A DNA stretch of 64,000 nucleotides from Sepioteuthis lessoniana (GCA_963585895.1 OY757904.1:162450292-162514291), one strand, 5' to 3'; counted from the stretch's first letter, positions 59,893 through 62,077 are shown. A program made the numbers and translations. The notes: generated by a model not told the origin, from the letters alone.

Positions 59893-62077
59893 ACTTAAAG
59901 AAAGGTCATAAAATGAACCAGATGAAATATTATGGGGAAAAAAAAAAAAAAAAAGATTGATTTTAACATGTCAGCCCATCTAAGATTACTTTATGCCTAA
60001 GGAATTGCTTTAACTTTGTCTTCATATTTACATTTTTTGTACATGGTTCAACTGAATACACTTGGTTAGTTAGTTGTGTTTTATAGCATATCAACCCTCG
60101 TAGGTTATTTAATGCCAAATACTGTTTATACATATATCAAATATATATATAGTTGGTAAACAAATAGTTTGTAGGTAACGATTTTTAAACAAGTCGGAGC
60201 TCATCTGTTTACACAATTAAATGGTTTCAAGAATAGAAAATGATTAGTTTTATTTGACCCATAAATGTCTCTTTGTAGGTTATTTAATGTCTAATCCACT
60301 TTTATACAAATAATCAGTTCTATTTCAAATAATGCAGTTTAGCATGAGAACACAGTTTAATTGTCAAAGACATTTCTATTTCAAGCAATTCATTTTAGCT
60401 TAAGTACACAGTTTAATAATCCAAACAATTCTATTTCAAGTAATTTAGTTTAGCATAAGTATGCAGATTAGTTCTATAAAACCTATAGATAGGGCCCTAT
60501 CAGGTGCTACCACTCCAGGTCAAAGTGGACCTGGAAGCAATAGCAATGAAGGAGTACTCCACATTCTCCAAAGCTCCAGCATCACTGGAACGTCACCATC
60601 AGATTGTTTAGTGCCATATTCAGGACACTCTTGGGGGGGTCTTACCCCTCTACAGAAGTGCAGTCGGTGTATACTACAGCCCCAGCCAACTGAGCAATAC
60701 ACAGAATTAAATATAAAGAGTTTTTCTTTTCAAATAATTCAATTTAGCTTAAGGATGCAGTTTAGATATCAAAACAGTTCTATTCTAAGCAATTCATTTT
60801 AGCATAAATACAGTTTAAATGCAAAAACAATAAACTCTCAAAACCACGGTTTAGTTGAATTTCACCCATAGATAGGACAATTATCAGGTGCTACCACTCC
60901 AGGTCAGAGTGGACCTGAGAGCAATGGTAATAAAGGGGTACTCTACATTACCCAAAGCTCCAGTATTACTGGAACCACACTATCAGATAGTTTAGTGTCA
61001 TATCTAGGACACTCATTGAGGAGGGGGTCTTACTCCTCTGTAGAGAAGTACTCAATGTATTCTATAGCCCCAGCCGACTGGGTAATACAAATCTGGGTCA
61101 GGTGAACCTGGGAGTAATGGCAATGAAAAGGTATTCCACACTCAGTATATATTCACAACTGTAGGCTCAGCATATTACACAATTTAGAGCCATACCTAGG
61201 ACACCTTTCTCTGAAAGGAATACAGTCAGTCTAAGCCCTGCCAATAGGATGGGTAAGAGTGTTTAATTGTATAAAAATCTCTTTGAAGATATGTTTATTT
61301 CATTTCAACTAGTTTCAGTGTAATATTCAGTTTTATGAAAGAATTTTCATCAGGTCCATTAGTGATTCTCCAATCAACTATATTCATAGATACTAGCTGG
61401 ACTCGTGAAATTGGTCCATTGGTGATTTTACAACGGGCCATTGGCCTAATAAGTAAAGTGTTCGTCAGTGGTCTGGAAGACCAGGGTTCAATCCTAGGTC
61501 GAGTCATACCAAAGACTTAAAAAAATGGTACTTAATGCTGCCTTGCTTAACACTCAGCATTATAAGGTAAGGATCAAGGATAAAGTGGAGCAATCCAGGG
61601 AAAGGAGTAGCACCCTCTCCTACACCTCGGTGTAGTAGCTATTGAAAAAGGAGCATTCAGGTCACCCTCGACTACGGTCGCCAACTTACTTTTACATTCA
61701 TAGATACTAGCTGAACCTGTGAAATTGGTCCATTGGTGATTTTACAATCAAGTACATTCATAGATACTTGCTGAACATTGGAAAATTCCATGTGGTGACA
61801 GTTTTGGTTACAGACACAATCTCCTATATATAATTTCAAACAAAACTACCTGTATAAAAAAAAATCCAGACTCTTGAAACCAGTCATTACCAGGGAACCA
61901 CCTTGTTATAAAACAAATTTTTCAAAGATTTTTTATTTTGTTTAATAAAATTTGATCAAGAGTAGAAATTTTCTTGATTCAGTGATTTATTATCTCACCT
62001 GTGTATGATTGCTTTTTTCCCCCAGACCTGAAATATCTCCATGATTGTAAGGCACAGGACTGCCATTTCTAGACTCT
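4078..62077 (-). CDS. RIN: Ras and Rab interactor (RIN/sprint) homologue, 15 exons, incomplete at both ends
   Basis: A Rab5-family guanine nucleotide exchange factor that binds active Ras and phosphotyrosine proteins and acts on endocytic membranes (family knowledge). The 15 exons placed here hold about 3,584 coding bases (about 1,194 codons). All fourteen junctions have AG acceptors and GT donors and keep phase, which is hard to get by chance. Domain order is linker, SH2, long disordered linker, RIN-homology helical bundle, VPS9, start of Ras-association domain: the RIN order. Exon phases also support direct splicing of 42533..44593 to 32910..32970 across a 9.6-kb intron. The first placed exon begins with the last base of a split codon, so upstream coding exons exist outside the window or were missed. 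The rest of the RA domain and the stop codon were not found in 1..4077. RIN1, RIN2, RIN3 and sprint cannot be told apart here. High confidence in family, moderate in exact ends. Confidence 0.92.
4153..5970. other. Intron of the RIN homologue, AT-rich
   Basis: Low-complexity A/T-rich sequence with a short (TA)n run at about 5517..5537. No exon, repeat family or RNA gene recognised. Confidence 0.6.
5975..6440 (-). pseudogene. mariner-family transposase, C-terminal fragment
   Basis: The minus strand reads open from about 6430 to 6055. It contains HQDNAPIYNS (second catalytic Asp) and LPHSPDLAPWNFWLFPKL (third catalytic Asp), followed by a C-terminal region with EWYNKCIAARGDYFEGD and a stop. This is the DDE/D transposase of mariner-type cut-and-paste elements. 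The N-terminal helix-turn-helix and the first Asp are missing beyond about 6440. Sequence at about 5985..6010 just outside the stop may be the 3' inverted repeat. Truncated and non-functional. Confidence 0.85.
6445..7135. other. Intron, no gene recognised
   Basis: Moderately mixed composition, no convincing exon or repeat family. Short open stretches here show no domain. Confidence 0.5.
7138..7215 (+). repeat. Mosaic repeat 'head' module
   Basis: Carries the pattern GGTTTAATGGCATATCAACC ... GGTTATTTAATGCCAAA. The same module recurs at about 25190, 37185, 51725, 52650, 60070 and 60270. Dispersed family of unknown class. Confidence 0.75.
7577..11077 (-). pseudogene. LINE ORF2: endonuclease, reverse transcriptase, RNase H, decayed
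   Basis: Starts MNRKIIQWNCRGIKANRSE at 11077. Endonuclease motifs: IVCLQETFLK, LYIPPHD, FILLGDFNSHN. Reverse transcriptase: YRPIALTSCLCKTMERM, TGFRKRRGTIDHL, FDLEKAYDTTW and the catalytic box LYVDDFVI near 9120. RNase H: IYTDGSKD, FTAEACAIDLALD, IFSDSLSVL and GNHRADAAAK, so all four acidic residues are present. Breaks: single in-frame stops at 10484-10486 (TAG) and 9668-9670 (TGA), frameshifts near 9180..9250 and 8780..8830, and a lost C-terminus after 7577. Both stops fall where Trp is plausible, one base change from TGG. Confidence 0.88.
11028..12413 (-). pseudogene. LINE ORF1 (gag-like nucleic-acid-binding protein), frameshifted
   Basis: Starts at ATG 12413 (MAFSSSKKLKRS). The N-terminal part ends TMERVE with a stop at about 11895. 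The next frame continues IHCYNCQKYGHHEDNCRGR, a CCHC knuckle, then CGKC...HIDNC and CANCRGDHPVYARSC knuckles, then a Lys/Ser/Pro-rich tail to 11028. ORF1 proteins of I and jockey elements bind the element RNA. One frameshift or stop near 11885..11905 breaks it. The tail overlaps the ORF2 start at 11077. Confidence 0.85.
12304..12340. repeat. Perfect 15-bp hairpin inside LINE ORF1
   Basis: Arms 12304..12318 (GTTTCCGTGGATTCA) and 12326..12340 are exact reverse complements around a 7-base loop. It lies within the ORF1 coding region (around FIIIESTETP), so protein coding and RNA structure overlap. Confidence 0.9.
12830..13035 (+). repeat. Mosaic repeat 'body' module, partial
   Basis: The right half carries GTCTTACCCCTCTGCAGAG and TCTACAGCCCCAGCCGACAG, shared with copies at 41935, 52310, 52930, 60490 and 60870. 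The left half is diverged or belongs to another element. Confidence 0.65.
13040..14185. other. Intron, unassigned
   Basis: Mixed-composition sequence with no protein domain or repeat family that I recognise. Confidence 0.5.
14190..14965 (-). mobile_element. tRNA-derived SINE interrupted by a GC-rich insert
   Basis: On the minus strand, 14965..14790 resembles the body of the SINE at 31911..32205, sharing CCAGCTATGGGTAAATAG. 14256..14190 is its 3' tail, sharing CTGCTTAAAAATTGACC and TTGTGT. The roughly 530 bp between them (about 14257..14790) are foreign to that SINE. Confidence 0.7.
14257..14790. mobile_element. GC-rich insert in SINE, possible solo LTR
   Basis: Begins TGTAACACTATG, is distinctly GC-richer than its surroundings, and has no coding capacity. 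Size and a TG start suit a solo LTR, but no clear CA end or target duplication could be fixed, so the class is a guess. Confidence 0.35.
15061..15184 (-). CDS. RIN: RIN homologue exon: end of VPS9 and start of Ras-association domain
   Basis: 41 codons plus T; acceptor TCACACAG, donor GTAAGT. Translation GRLPSISDMQGFLKVAFPDE, IRDSIIWKTLPVRPNMTT, RDV. SISDMQGFLKVAF closes the VPS9 region; KTLPVRPNMTTRDVC is the first strand of the RA domain. T joins GT of 4078..4152 as Cys. Confidence 0.95.
15437..15478. repeat. (TA)n microsatellite
   Basis: Uninterrupted TA dinucleotides for about 40 bases, abutting the truncated end of the RTE fragment. Confidence 0.95.
15480..16022 (-). pseudogene. RTE-type LINE reverse-transcriptase C-terminus
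   Basis: The minus strand reads MWTAIGRLSIIRKSDLTDKM, FFQAAVVLILLYGCTKR, LRAILNKSWRQHPTRHQLYG, CWRSKDELISDILLWTP and GRPARTYIQQL. This is the C-terminal part of a LINE polyprotein, 3' truncated form. Homologous copies lie at 49950..50900 and 53146..54115. Sits 100 bp from the RIN exon 16123..16319. Confidence 0.85.
16123..16319 (-). CDS. RIN: RIN homologue exon: VPS9 catalytic core
   Basis: Two bases plus 65 codons; acceptor TTTTCCAG, donor GTAAGA. Translation (D)FLPMLTYVIVNAGLVSAEI, then EADYMWGLLHTSQVSAEA and NYYLSTLSSAVILLKNF. The Asp of DDFLP and the Tyr of NYYLS match the two residues known to be needed for Rab5 exchange in VPS9 domains (family knowledge, as in Rabex-5). The usual Gly before YY is Asn here. 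The reading would run on beyond the donor, so the end was set by GTAAGA and the next exon's phase. Confidence 0.95.
16795..17160 (-). mobile_element. tRNA-derived SINE with hammerhead-like tail, left inverted copy
   Basis: On the minus strand the box A-like TAGCATAACGG and box B-like GGTTCAATCC are followed by a tail with CTGAAGA, a GGCCG/CGGCC stem and GAAGC (16850..16882). Homology with 21500..21875 extends about 65 bp upstream of the tRNA-like head, so the repeated unit is larger than a SINE. Confidence 0.75.
17220..19320 (+). mobile_element. Penelope-like element, decayed
   Basis: Plus-strand fragments in several frames. 17466..17789 contains QLTTPEKSVLNKDLNF and DDNNIIILPAD, the Penelope N-terminal region. 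18402..18590 has MGSPLSPVLANIYVEYFEE and WLRYVDDSFVLW (reverse transcriptase, YVDD). 18600..18803 has LLFLDVLV and YLNFNSHHPYNAKGIVRC. 18902..19130 has KNCVYFIPCSI, consistent with the GIY-YIG endonuclease region. Penelope-like elements join RT to a GIY-YIG nuclease. Multiple stops, not active. Flanked by inverted SINE-like copies. Confidence 0.85.
19365..21250 (-). pseudogene. Integrase-bearing gag-pol fragment of an LTR-type retroelement
   Basis: Minus strand, in order: a gag-like segment at 21038..20691 (MAYKTFEGYQRQPDTSIEDF and ALKRANFTLENERLVKA); a zinc-knuckle-like FKCGCKFHRSYDC near 20520, with the first Cys replaced by Tyr; a protease-like segment near 20400 (LDSDAYGTICETKWYECFP); IPLLLNKDSMKRARIC; and integrase core (MDIKEINGNKVLHLIDHAT, TYFGTPGSILPDN, SPWSNGLNECHNGIL). 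No reverse transcriptase follows, so the 3' half is gone. Gag, protease and integrase come in that order before any RT, which would fit copia-like elements, but the family is uncertain. Confidence 0.7.
21500..21875 (+). mobile_element. tRNA-derived SINE with hammerhead-like tail, right inverted copy
   Basis: Plus-strand copy of 16795..17160: the shared upstream segment at 21510..21565 (TGAGAACATTAAG, AAAATTCACTCTGAA), head TAGCATAATGGTTATAGGC, box B GGTTCAATCC, and tail CTGAAGAAGGCC at about 21767. Followed by poly(A) at 21906..21934. Confidence 0.75.
21905..22660. other. Intron, AT-rich
   Basis: Poly(A) tract at the left, otherwise low-complexity sequence; nothing recognised. Confidence 0.6.
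22663..22714 (-). CDS. RIN: RIN homologue exon: VPS9 variable loop
   Basis: 17 codons plus G; acceptor ATTTCCAG, donor GTAATT. Translation LNGNLKNGRASCSVQTD. The loop itself is not conserved. The exon is supported by phase on both sides and because the trailing G completes the Asp of DDFLPM with the first two bases of 16123..16319. Confidence 0.85.
22715..23426. other. Intron, AT-rich
   Basis: Contains a short (TA)n at about 22773..22793; no repeat family or exon recognised. The same holds for the 23559..24127 intron. Confidence 0.6.
23427..23558 (-). CDS. RIN: RIN homologue exon: VPS9 domain
   Basis: 44 codons, phase 0 both ends; acceptor GTTGTAG, donor GTAAGT. Translation GHLLPPDKDDLEQIRDYLGQ then IQQAYSPIKKLDNLLKASF and CITSC. 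The YSPxKKxxxLL run is a VPS9 hallmark. Confidence 0.94.
24128..24203 (-). CDS. RIN: RIN homologue exon: VPS9 domain, N-terminal helices
   Basis: One base plus 25 codons; acceptor TTTTAG, donor GTAAGT. Translation NGSVSTLYDNIVYARTRPLS then DLGLR, corresponding to the family pattern NLxYARTRxxxDLG. The AG left by the preceding exon plus G gives Arg. Confidence 0.94.
24204..25120. other. Intron, AT-rich
   Basis: Low-complexity sequence with a poly(A) tract at about 24831..24855; nothing recognised. Confidence 0.6.
25121..25188. repeat. Direct repeat plus perfect 15-bp hairpin
   Basis: A 17-base unit (TTTATATGAATTTAAGT) is present twice in tandem. It leads into arms 25153..25167 (AAGTTTGCTTCCTGC) and 25174..25188, exact reverse complements with a 6-base loop. 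Directly followed by the mosaic 'head' module. Confidence 0.85.
25190..25265 (+). repeat. Mosaic repeat 'head' module
   Basis: TTTAATAGCATATCAAACC ... GGTTATTTAATGCCAAAT, same family as 7138, 37185, 51725, 52650 and 60070. Confidence 0.8.
25780..26570. repeat. GC-richer unclassified repeat patch
   Basis: Composition is clearly higher in GC than the flanks. Its right end (about 26500..26570) shares the TTCTACAGCC-CAGCCAACAGGG ending with the mosaic 'body' module. No protein recognised in the open stretches on either strand. Confidence 0.45.
26575..27265. other. Intron, AT-rich
   Basis: No recognised feature apart from A/T runs. Confidence 0.55.
27266..27300 (-). repeat. Duplicate of exon end plus splice donor
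   Basis: Closely matches 27327..27362, which is the last bases of the RIN exon 27337..27452 and its GTCAGT donor. The duplicate retains GTCAGT (plus 27272..27277) and an upstream AG, outlining a 15-base segment at 27278..27292. Confidence 0.8.
27337..27452 (-). CDS. RIN: RIN homologue exon: RIN-homology to VPS9 junction
   Basis: 38 codons plus AG; acceptor TTTTGTAG, donor GTCAGT. Translation LGTNEILNIDAIIESALHEC then VILPLKEHVYQLLATDYT. This is the helix entering the VPS9 fold, which begins with the conserved LHxCVxxPLKxHxY pattern. The last bases of the exon and its donor are duplicated about 60 bp downstream (27266..27300). Confidence 0.95.
27530..28088 (-). mobile_element. mariner element, internally deleted, with terminal inverted repeats
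   Basis: Ends at about 27536..27572 and 28052..28088 are imperfect inverted repeats of about 36 bp (shared core GAGTCAAA...TTGCAATATTTT). Inside, the minus strand encodes an N-terminal mariner helix-turn-helix: LQVIEVNLVNSPRRVSNVLS, then VVCHLHNLRKSVWC. No catalytic domain, so non-autonomous. Flanking TA bases fit the mariner target. Confidence 0.8.
28490..28650 (+). repeat. CTGARGAAGGC tail module
   Basis: Contains CCTGAGGAAGGCTCTAGAA and a later CAATAAAAAC. Related motifs occur in the SINE tails at 16850, 21767 and 45384 and in modules at about 40570..40660 and 59390..59470 (minus). Weak but repeated. Confidence 0.5.
28801..28890 (-). CDS. RIN: RIN homologue exon: RIN-homology region
   Basis: Exactly 30 codons, acceptor TTATCTAG, donor GTAAGT. 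Translation MRQFMTGIKNYLLHNSQEG then LNMLIERESSR. Strong family match. Confidence 0.95.
29077..29127. repeat. (TA)n(TG)n microsatellite
   Basis: About 30 bases of TA followed by TG repeats; 160 bp from the RIN exon 29286..29388. Confidence 0.95.
29286..29388 (-). CDS. RIN: RIN homologue exon: RIN-homology region
   Basis: One base plus 34 codons; acceptor TTCTTTAG, donor GTCAGT. Translation contains LSEDPNYTFGLAVKNFVQCT and LESQEQNPRSVMSN, the signature that identified this gene. The donor was chosen because it joins RSVMSN directly to MRQFMTGIKNYL in the next exon, as in the family. Reading on past GTCAGT gives unrelated residues. Confidence 0.95.
29390..30289. other. Intron, AT-rich
   Basis: No recognised feature. 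Confidence 0.55.
30290..32700 (+). mobile_element. Non-LTR retrotransposon copy A, decayed
   Basis: Plus-strand reverse-transcriptase fragments: WKTPGLNGIHGFWF near 30610; WRVELTAGGKSLAEIKIQRG, IFQGEALLPLLFVIDMPL and HLMYMDNIKKK at 31041..31412; then EFGIEKYTKLVMKSGK. C-terminal region 32221..32690 has HTNKWYIQNP, KLLWDFEIQMAHLI, RTCRIMDFAVPADHRVKL and PIVIGVLGTVTKGLVQG. The YxDD box reads YMDN, so the catalytic Asp is lost. Stops and frameshifts throughout. A SINE is inserted at about 31911..32205. Homologous copies B and C lie at 34160..37078. Confidence 0.85.
31911..32205 (+). mobile_element. tRNA-derived SINE nested in LINE copy A
   Basis: Head GTGTAATGGTTATTGTCG (box A-like), box B-like GAGTTCAAATCC, body with CCAGCTATGGGTAAATAG, tail CTGCTTAAAAATTGACCTTG. 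It splits the LINE coding sequence between GTGATCCACAGGGAATTG and TGCAAGAAATTG. Imperfect 13-bp target duplication (AGGGAATTGAGCA / AGAGAATTATGCA). Confidence 0.8.
32910..32970 (-). CDS. RIN: RIN homologue exon: start of RIN-homology region
   Basis: Two bases, 19 codons, two bases; acceptor ATTTACAG, donor GTGAGG. Translation (F)EEHLNSCKSPGENLKEFIL, matching the start of the RIN-homology helical bundle that packs against VPS9. Joins in frame to LSEDPNYTFGL of 29286..29388 through a split Arg codon. Confidence 0.92.
32971..34155. other. Intron, AT-rich
   Basis: Poly(A) at 33061..33082 and a poly-T/G run at about 33188..33230. Short exon-like stretches at about 33500..33590 and 33735..33795 were tested and rejected on phase. 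Confidence 0.55.
34160..36480 (-). mobile_element. Non-LTR retrotransposon copy B, decayed
   Basis: Minus-strand copy of the family at 30290..32700. 35792..35565 reads KVELTAGGKSLAEVKIQKGI, then AKNEKELETKNK. 34912..34690 includes LTKSHEKTWIWLRKEKLKRD. The 3' end near 34160..34340 matches the copy A C-terminus. Interrupted by a SINE with target duplication at 35322..35450. Confidence 0.8.
35322..35450 (+). mobile_element. Short tRNA-derived SINE with 16-bp target site duplication
   Basis: Box A-like GTGGTGTAATGGTTAGC, box B-like GAGTTCGAGTC, tail CCTTGTGCCACATCTAAGC. Flanked by exact CATCCCAATTCATTCT at 35306..35321 and 35451..35466. Confidence 0.88.
36490..37078 (+). mobile_element. Non-LTR retrotransposon copy C, 5'-truncated
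   Basis: Plus strand, only the 3' about 590 bp. 36761..36994 contains YSDLAREQKKLWNMWAKM, PIVVGALGTVPKGLE and RSARIPRRVLET, parallel to the copy A C-terminus. Its 5' end abuts copy B head to head. Confidence 0.8.
37185..37248 (+). repeat. Mosaic repeat 'head' module
   Basis: GGGTTTTTATGACATATCAAC ... GTTATTTAATGCCAAAT, directly left of the Tc1 element. Confidence 0.75.
37251..38415 (-). mobile_element. Tc1-like transposon, right end missing
   Basis: The left inverted-repeat-like sequence CACAAAAGTGAGTACACCCC at about 37261 recurs internally at about 37439. The transposase is split. The N-terminal part (38408..37992) has RVGHPKKLSACAEHYIQ, TIRRTLHQIGVHGCHPRRKP and VLWSDEMKINLFDSD (first Asp). 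The C-terminal part (37830..37456) has FPHDNDPKHTSKM (second Asp) and DWPSMFPDLNPMEHLWGILK (catalytic Glu). One frameshift near 37850..37990. The start and right repeat are absent. Confidence 0.88.
38440..38600. repeat. Diverged minisatellite (TTTGCACACAGT family)
   Basis: Two or three degenerate units with TTGTTTGCACAC, ACAGTTAAATAG and ATTCTATTCAACATT-like words, the same family as 41400..41900. Confidence 0.7.
38601..41340. other. Intron, AT-rich, no gene supported
   Basis: Mostly low complexity. An open stretch at about 38805..38896 (minus, ESFVDLIFPFNDLN) has an acceptor-like upstream sequence but does not join the neighbouring exons in phase. A CTGAAGAAGGC module lies at about 40570..40660 (minus). 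Confidence 0.5.
41347..41409. repeat. (GT)n(AT)n microsatellite
   Basis: GT dinucleotides followed by AT dinucleotides, about 60 bases. Confidence 0.95.
41410..41930. repeat. Minisatellite of about 75-bp degenerate units
   Basis: Units share CATTTGTTTGCACACAG, TTAAATGGTTTCAAGTATT and ATTCTATTCAACATTA-like words, repeated six or seven times with drift. Confidence 0.75.
41935..42310 (+). repeat. Mosaic 'body' module followed by SINE 3' part
   Basis: 41935..42085 has GGATCTTATCAGGTGCTGTG, AGAGCAATGGTAATGAAGG and TCATATCCAGGACACTC. From about 42090 the sequence follows the SINE of 31911..32205 (TTAGCTACACGTAAATAGTA, GCTTAAAAGTCAT). It starts about 220 bp from the large RIN exon. Confidence 0.7.
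42533..44593 (-). CDS. RIN: RIN homologue giant exon: disordered Ser/Asn/Lys/Pro-rich linker
   Basis: Two bases, 686 codons and one trailing base (2,061 bases) without a stop; by far the largest exon. Acceptor TATTTTCAG, donor GTAAGT. It opens DFWSSALMKKSVAV and is rich in Asn, Ser, Lys and Thr. It carries short Pro patches such as PPIQRAIP and KFCPPHIKSP that could be SH3 ligands (inference), plus a CVCRR-like Cys pair at FVCRRGS. The last quarter is more structured: RRMSPELTLGPML, NPLERIQVWRES, then an acidic/helical tail VMQEILAGVDDSEK leading into the RIN-homology region. RIN proteins have a proline-rich linker here; length and sequence diverge widely, so only position, openness and phase identify it. 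The spare T joins TT of 32910..32970 to make Phe. Confidence 0.88.
44594..45335. other. Intron, AT-rich
   Basis: No recognised feature. Confidence 0.55.
45340..45655 (-). mobile_element. tRNA-derived SINE with best-preserved hammerhead-like tail
   Basis: On the minus strand the head has box A-like AGTAACGGTTATAGGCG and box B-like GGTTCAATCC. The tail (45416..45384) reads CTGAAGA, then a GGCCG/CGGCC stem around a 10-base loop, then GAAAC. Same family as 16795..17160 and 21500..21875. Confidence 0.85.
45660..46495. other. Intron, unassigned
   Basis: AT-rich to about 46140. The patch 46150..46440 is of higher GC with no recognised coding or repeat identity. Confidence 0.5.
46500..46740 (+). 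mobile_element. tRNA-derived SINE, second family
   Basis: 46502..46572 resembles a tRNA: TGGCTGAATGG (box A) and GGTTTCGATCC (box B). It is followed by a non-tRNA body with GTTGGTTGTCACTAAATC and a TA-rich tail. The acceptor arms do not pair well, so it is a SINE rather than a tRNA gene. Confidence 0.7.
46855..46892. repeat. (AT)n(AC)n microsatellite
   Basis: AT repeats passing into ACACACAC. Confidence 0.9.
47228..47319 (-). CDS. RIN: RIN homologue exon: linker after SH2
   Basis: One base, 30 codons, one base; acceptor CTTTTAG, donor GTAAAA. The translation runs EDLPQLLVLPEPIMKAK then TSQELASLALLGQ. The short Pro/Leu stretch directly after the SH2 domain is typical of RIN proteins. A 34-bp inverted repeat begins about 130 bases upstream of its acceptor (47452..47534). 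Confidence 0.85.
47452..47534. repeat. 34-bp near-perfect inverted repeat
   Basis: Arms 47452..47485 and 47501..47534 match in 33 of 34 positions (core GACAGAAATACAATTGACAA) with a 15-base AT loop. It lies in the intron about 130 bases upstream of the acceptor of RIN exon 47228..47319 and at the 5' side of the Penelope fragment. Confidence 0.92.
47535..48575 (+). mobile_element. Penelope-like element, C-terminal GIY-YIG part
   Basis: Plus-strand 48033..48330 reads MFKCPWETVSPRKSNTYVG, LTTTTLSRRLTMHLNDSS, LKTHSIPKSKFRKILVE and KLRLQILEALHIKTKKN, the GIY-YIG nuclease region of Penelope polyproteins. 47700..48030 holds preceding pieces in other frames (EFLDWTNIVDMFKC). The reverse transcriptase is missing. 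A hammerhead-like motif lies 3' of it at 48527..48555. Confidence 0.82.
48520..48570 (+). other. Hammerhead-ribozyme-like core downstream of Penelope ORF
   Basis: CCGATGA (48527..48533), GGCC/GGTC stem with one G-U pair around a 7-base loop, then GAAA at 48551. Compared with the hammerhead core CUGANGA..GAAA it has C at the U4 position, so it is probably inactive. Stems I and III were not resolved. Confidence 0.45.
48576..49166. other. Intron, AT-rich
   Basis: No recognised feature apart from a poly(A) tract at about 48893..48910. The same holds for 49352..49940. Confidence 0.55.
49167..49351 (-). CDS. RIN: RIN homologue exon: SH2 core with phosphotyrosine-binding Arg
   Basis: 61 codons plus two bases, acceptor TTTTTCAG, donor GTGAGT. 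It begins MFIVRESSRKDSM; IVRES is the SH2 beta-B strand whose Arg contacts phosphotyrosine. It continues ALSVHLYQDSGP, IVEHYLIENF and ends DLIYNYSQN, closing the SH2 fold. The two trailing bases plus the first base of 47228..47319 make Leu. Confidence 0.95.
49950..50900 (-). pseudogene. RTE-type LINE fragment
   Basis: The minus strand shows SVLLYGCTTWTLTKCMEKKL, LQAILNKSWRQHPTKQQLY and preceding pieces matching AQAKTLLHS and NEGNCFKL-like regions of the same polyprotein as at 15480..16022 and 53146..54115. Several frameshifts. Confidence 0.8.
51000..51145 (+). repeat. Mosaic 'body' module, partial
   Basis: Contains GTGGACATGGGAGTAATAGC, AATGAAGGGGTATTCCA and TTTAATGTCATACTC, matching the module at 60490 and 60870. 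Confidence 0.65.
51150..51719. other. Intron, AT-rich
   Basis: No recognised feature. Confidence 0.55.
51720..52530 (+). repeat. Composite repeat: head, minisatellite, SINE tail, body module
   Basis: Head at 51725..51785 (GGCATATCAACCTTTGTAG). About 54-bp degenerate units with TTCTATTTCAAACAATTCAG and TTTAGCATAAGTACA to about 52020. A SINE tail (52030..52190) with AAGAAGGCTGGAGGACATAT. More units, then the body module 52310..52510 (GATAGGACCTTATCAGGTGC, CAGGACACTCGTTG). Confidence 0.8.
52640..53145 (+). repeat. Composite repeat: head, minisatellite, body module
   Basis: Second complete assembly: head 52650..52712, about four minisatellite units to 52925, body module 52935..53140 ending TCTACAGCCCCAGCCAACTG. 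Joined directly to the RTE fragment. Confidence 0.82.
53146..54115 (+). pseudogene. RTE-type LINE reverse-transcriptase fragment
   Basis: Plus strand: GDTDFFDIVAGVLQGDTSAP, NLFIICLDYVLQTSI, then after breaks LVNTLTQAESLLHHLEQAAG, GLHMNTDKMEYMCFNQ, LVDKFTYLGSSIS, KAWTAINKLSIIWKSN and VSLLLYGCTTWTLTKH, continuing to ILNKSSKQHPTKQ. The YADD box region is deleted or frameshifted near 53340..53400. Same family as 15480..16022 and 49950..50900. Confidence 0.85.
54255..54285 (-). other. Possible 31-nt cassette (poison) exon in SH2 intron
   Basis: The minus strand has a pyrimidine-rich acceptor (TTTTTTCCTTTAG) and an exact GTGAGT donor enclosing 31 bases. Spliced after GLPG it would add NGLKVDY and then a stop, truncating the SH2 domain. 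No transcript evidence; could be chance or transposon-derived. Confidence 0.3.
54495..54612 (+). mobile_element. tRNA-related SINE fragment
   Basis: Box A-like GTGGTGTAGCAAG and box B-like GGTTCAATCC in CCCTGGTTCAATCCTGGG, followed by a purine-poor tail. Preceded by a purine-rich GA tract at 54395..54520. Confidence 0.55.
54894..55034 (-). CDS. RIN: RIN homologue exon: start of SH2 domain
   Basis: 47 codons, phase 0 to phase 0, acceptor CTAAAG and donor GTAAGA. It opens VIMPLLADLEARP and includes PIWYLPSIGRIGAVHLL and KDGLPG, the first strand and helix A of an SH2 domain of RIN type. It joins in frame to MFIVRES in the next exon, giving a continuous LLKDGLPG-MFIVRES block. SH2 domains bind phosphotyrosine peptides. 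Confidence 0.93.
55035..60055. other. Long intron between first two placed RIN exons, mostly unassigned
   Basis: Five kilobases of AT-rich sequence with poly(A) at 55279..55300. A slightly GC-richer patch lies at 57020..57960. A CTGAAGAAGGC-like module lies at about 59390..59470 (minus). No exon, transposase or RNA gene recognised. Confidence 0.5.
59803..59891. repeat. (AT)n(AG)n microsatellite
   Basis: About 48 bases of AT followed by about 38 bases of GA, uninterrupted. Confidence 0.96.
60065..61260 (+). repeat. Composite repeat with two full body modules
   Basis: Head at 60070..60130 and a second, shorter head at 60265..60305. Minisatellite units (TTCTATTTCAAGCAATTCA, TTTAGCATAAGTA) 60310..60475. 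Body module 60485..60695, more units 60715..60860, body module 60870..61085 and a third, decayed body 61090..61255. The clearest example of the mosaic family. Confidence 0.85.
61355..61781. repeat. About 59-bp minisatellite, three units, second split by a SINE
   Basis: Units 61355..61414, 61415..61728 and 61729..61781 share TCCATTGGTGATTTTACAA, ATTCATAGATACTAGCTG and GTGAAATTGG. Confidence 0.85.
61433..61689 (+). mobile_element. tRNA-derived SINE with 7-bp target duplication
   Basis: Head GGCCTAATAAGTAAAGTG (box A-like), GGGTTCAATCCTAGG (box B), then CACACC-like body and AATGGTACTTAATGCTGCC. Target duplication TTTTACA at 61426..61432 and 61690..61696. Confidence 0.88.
61999..62077 (-). CDS. 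RIN: RIN homologue exon (first placed), N-terminal linker before SH2
   Basis: Acceptor ends TTTTCAG at 62078-62079 (plus-strand CT); donor is GTGAGA. The exon carries one base of a split codon and then 26 codons, beginning ESRNGSPVPYNH and ending NHTQ. It ends in phase 0, as the next exon requires. The sequence is polar with no domain, as expected for the stretch ahead of the SH2 in this family. An alternative acceptor two bases further in (AGAG) would change the phase. Recognised by splice sites, phase and position rather than by homology, so less certain than the SH2 exons. Confidence 0.7.

Noticed and set aside
59682-59960. Open stretch ending in Tyr-Ile and Arg-Glu repeats
   Set aside because: It is a translation of the (AT)n(AG)n microsatellite.
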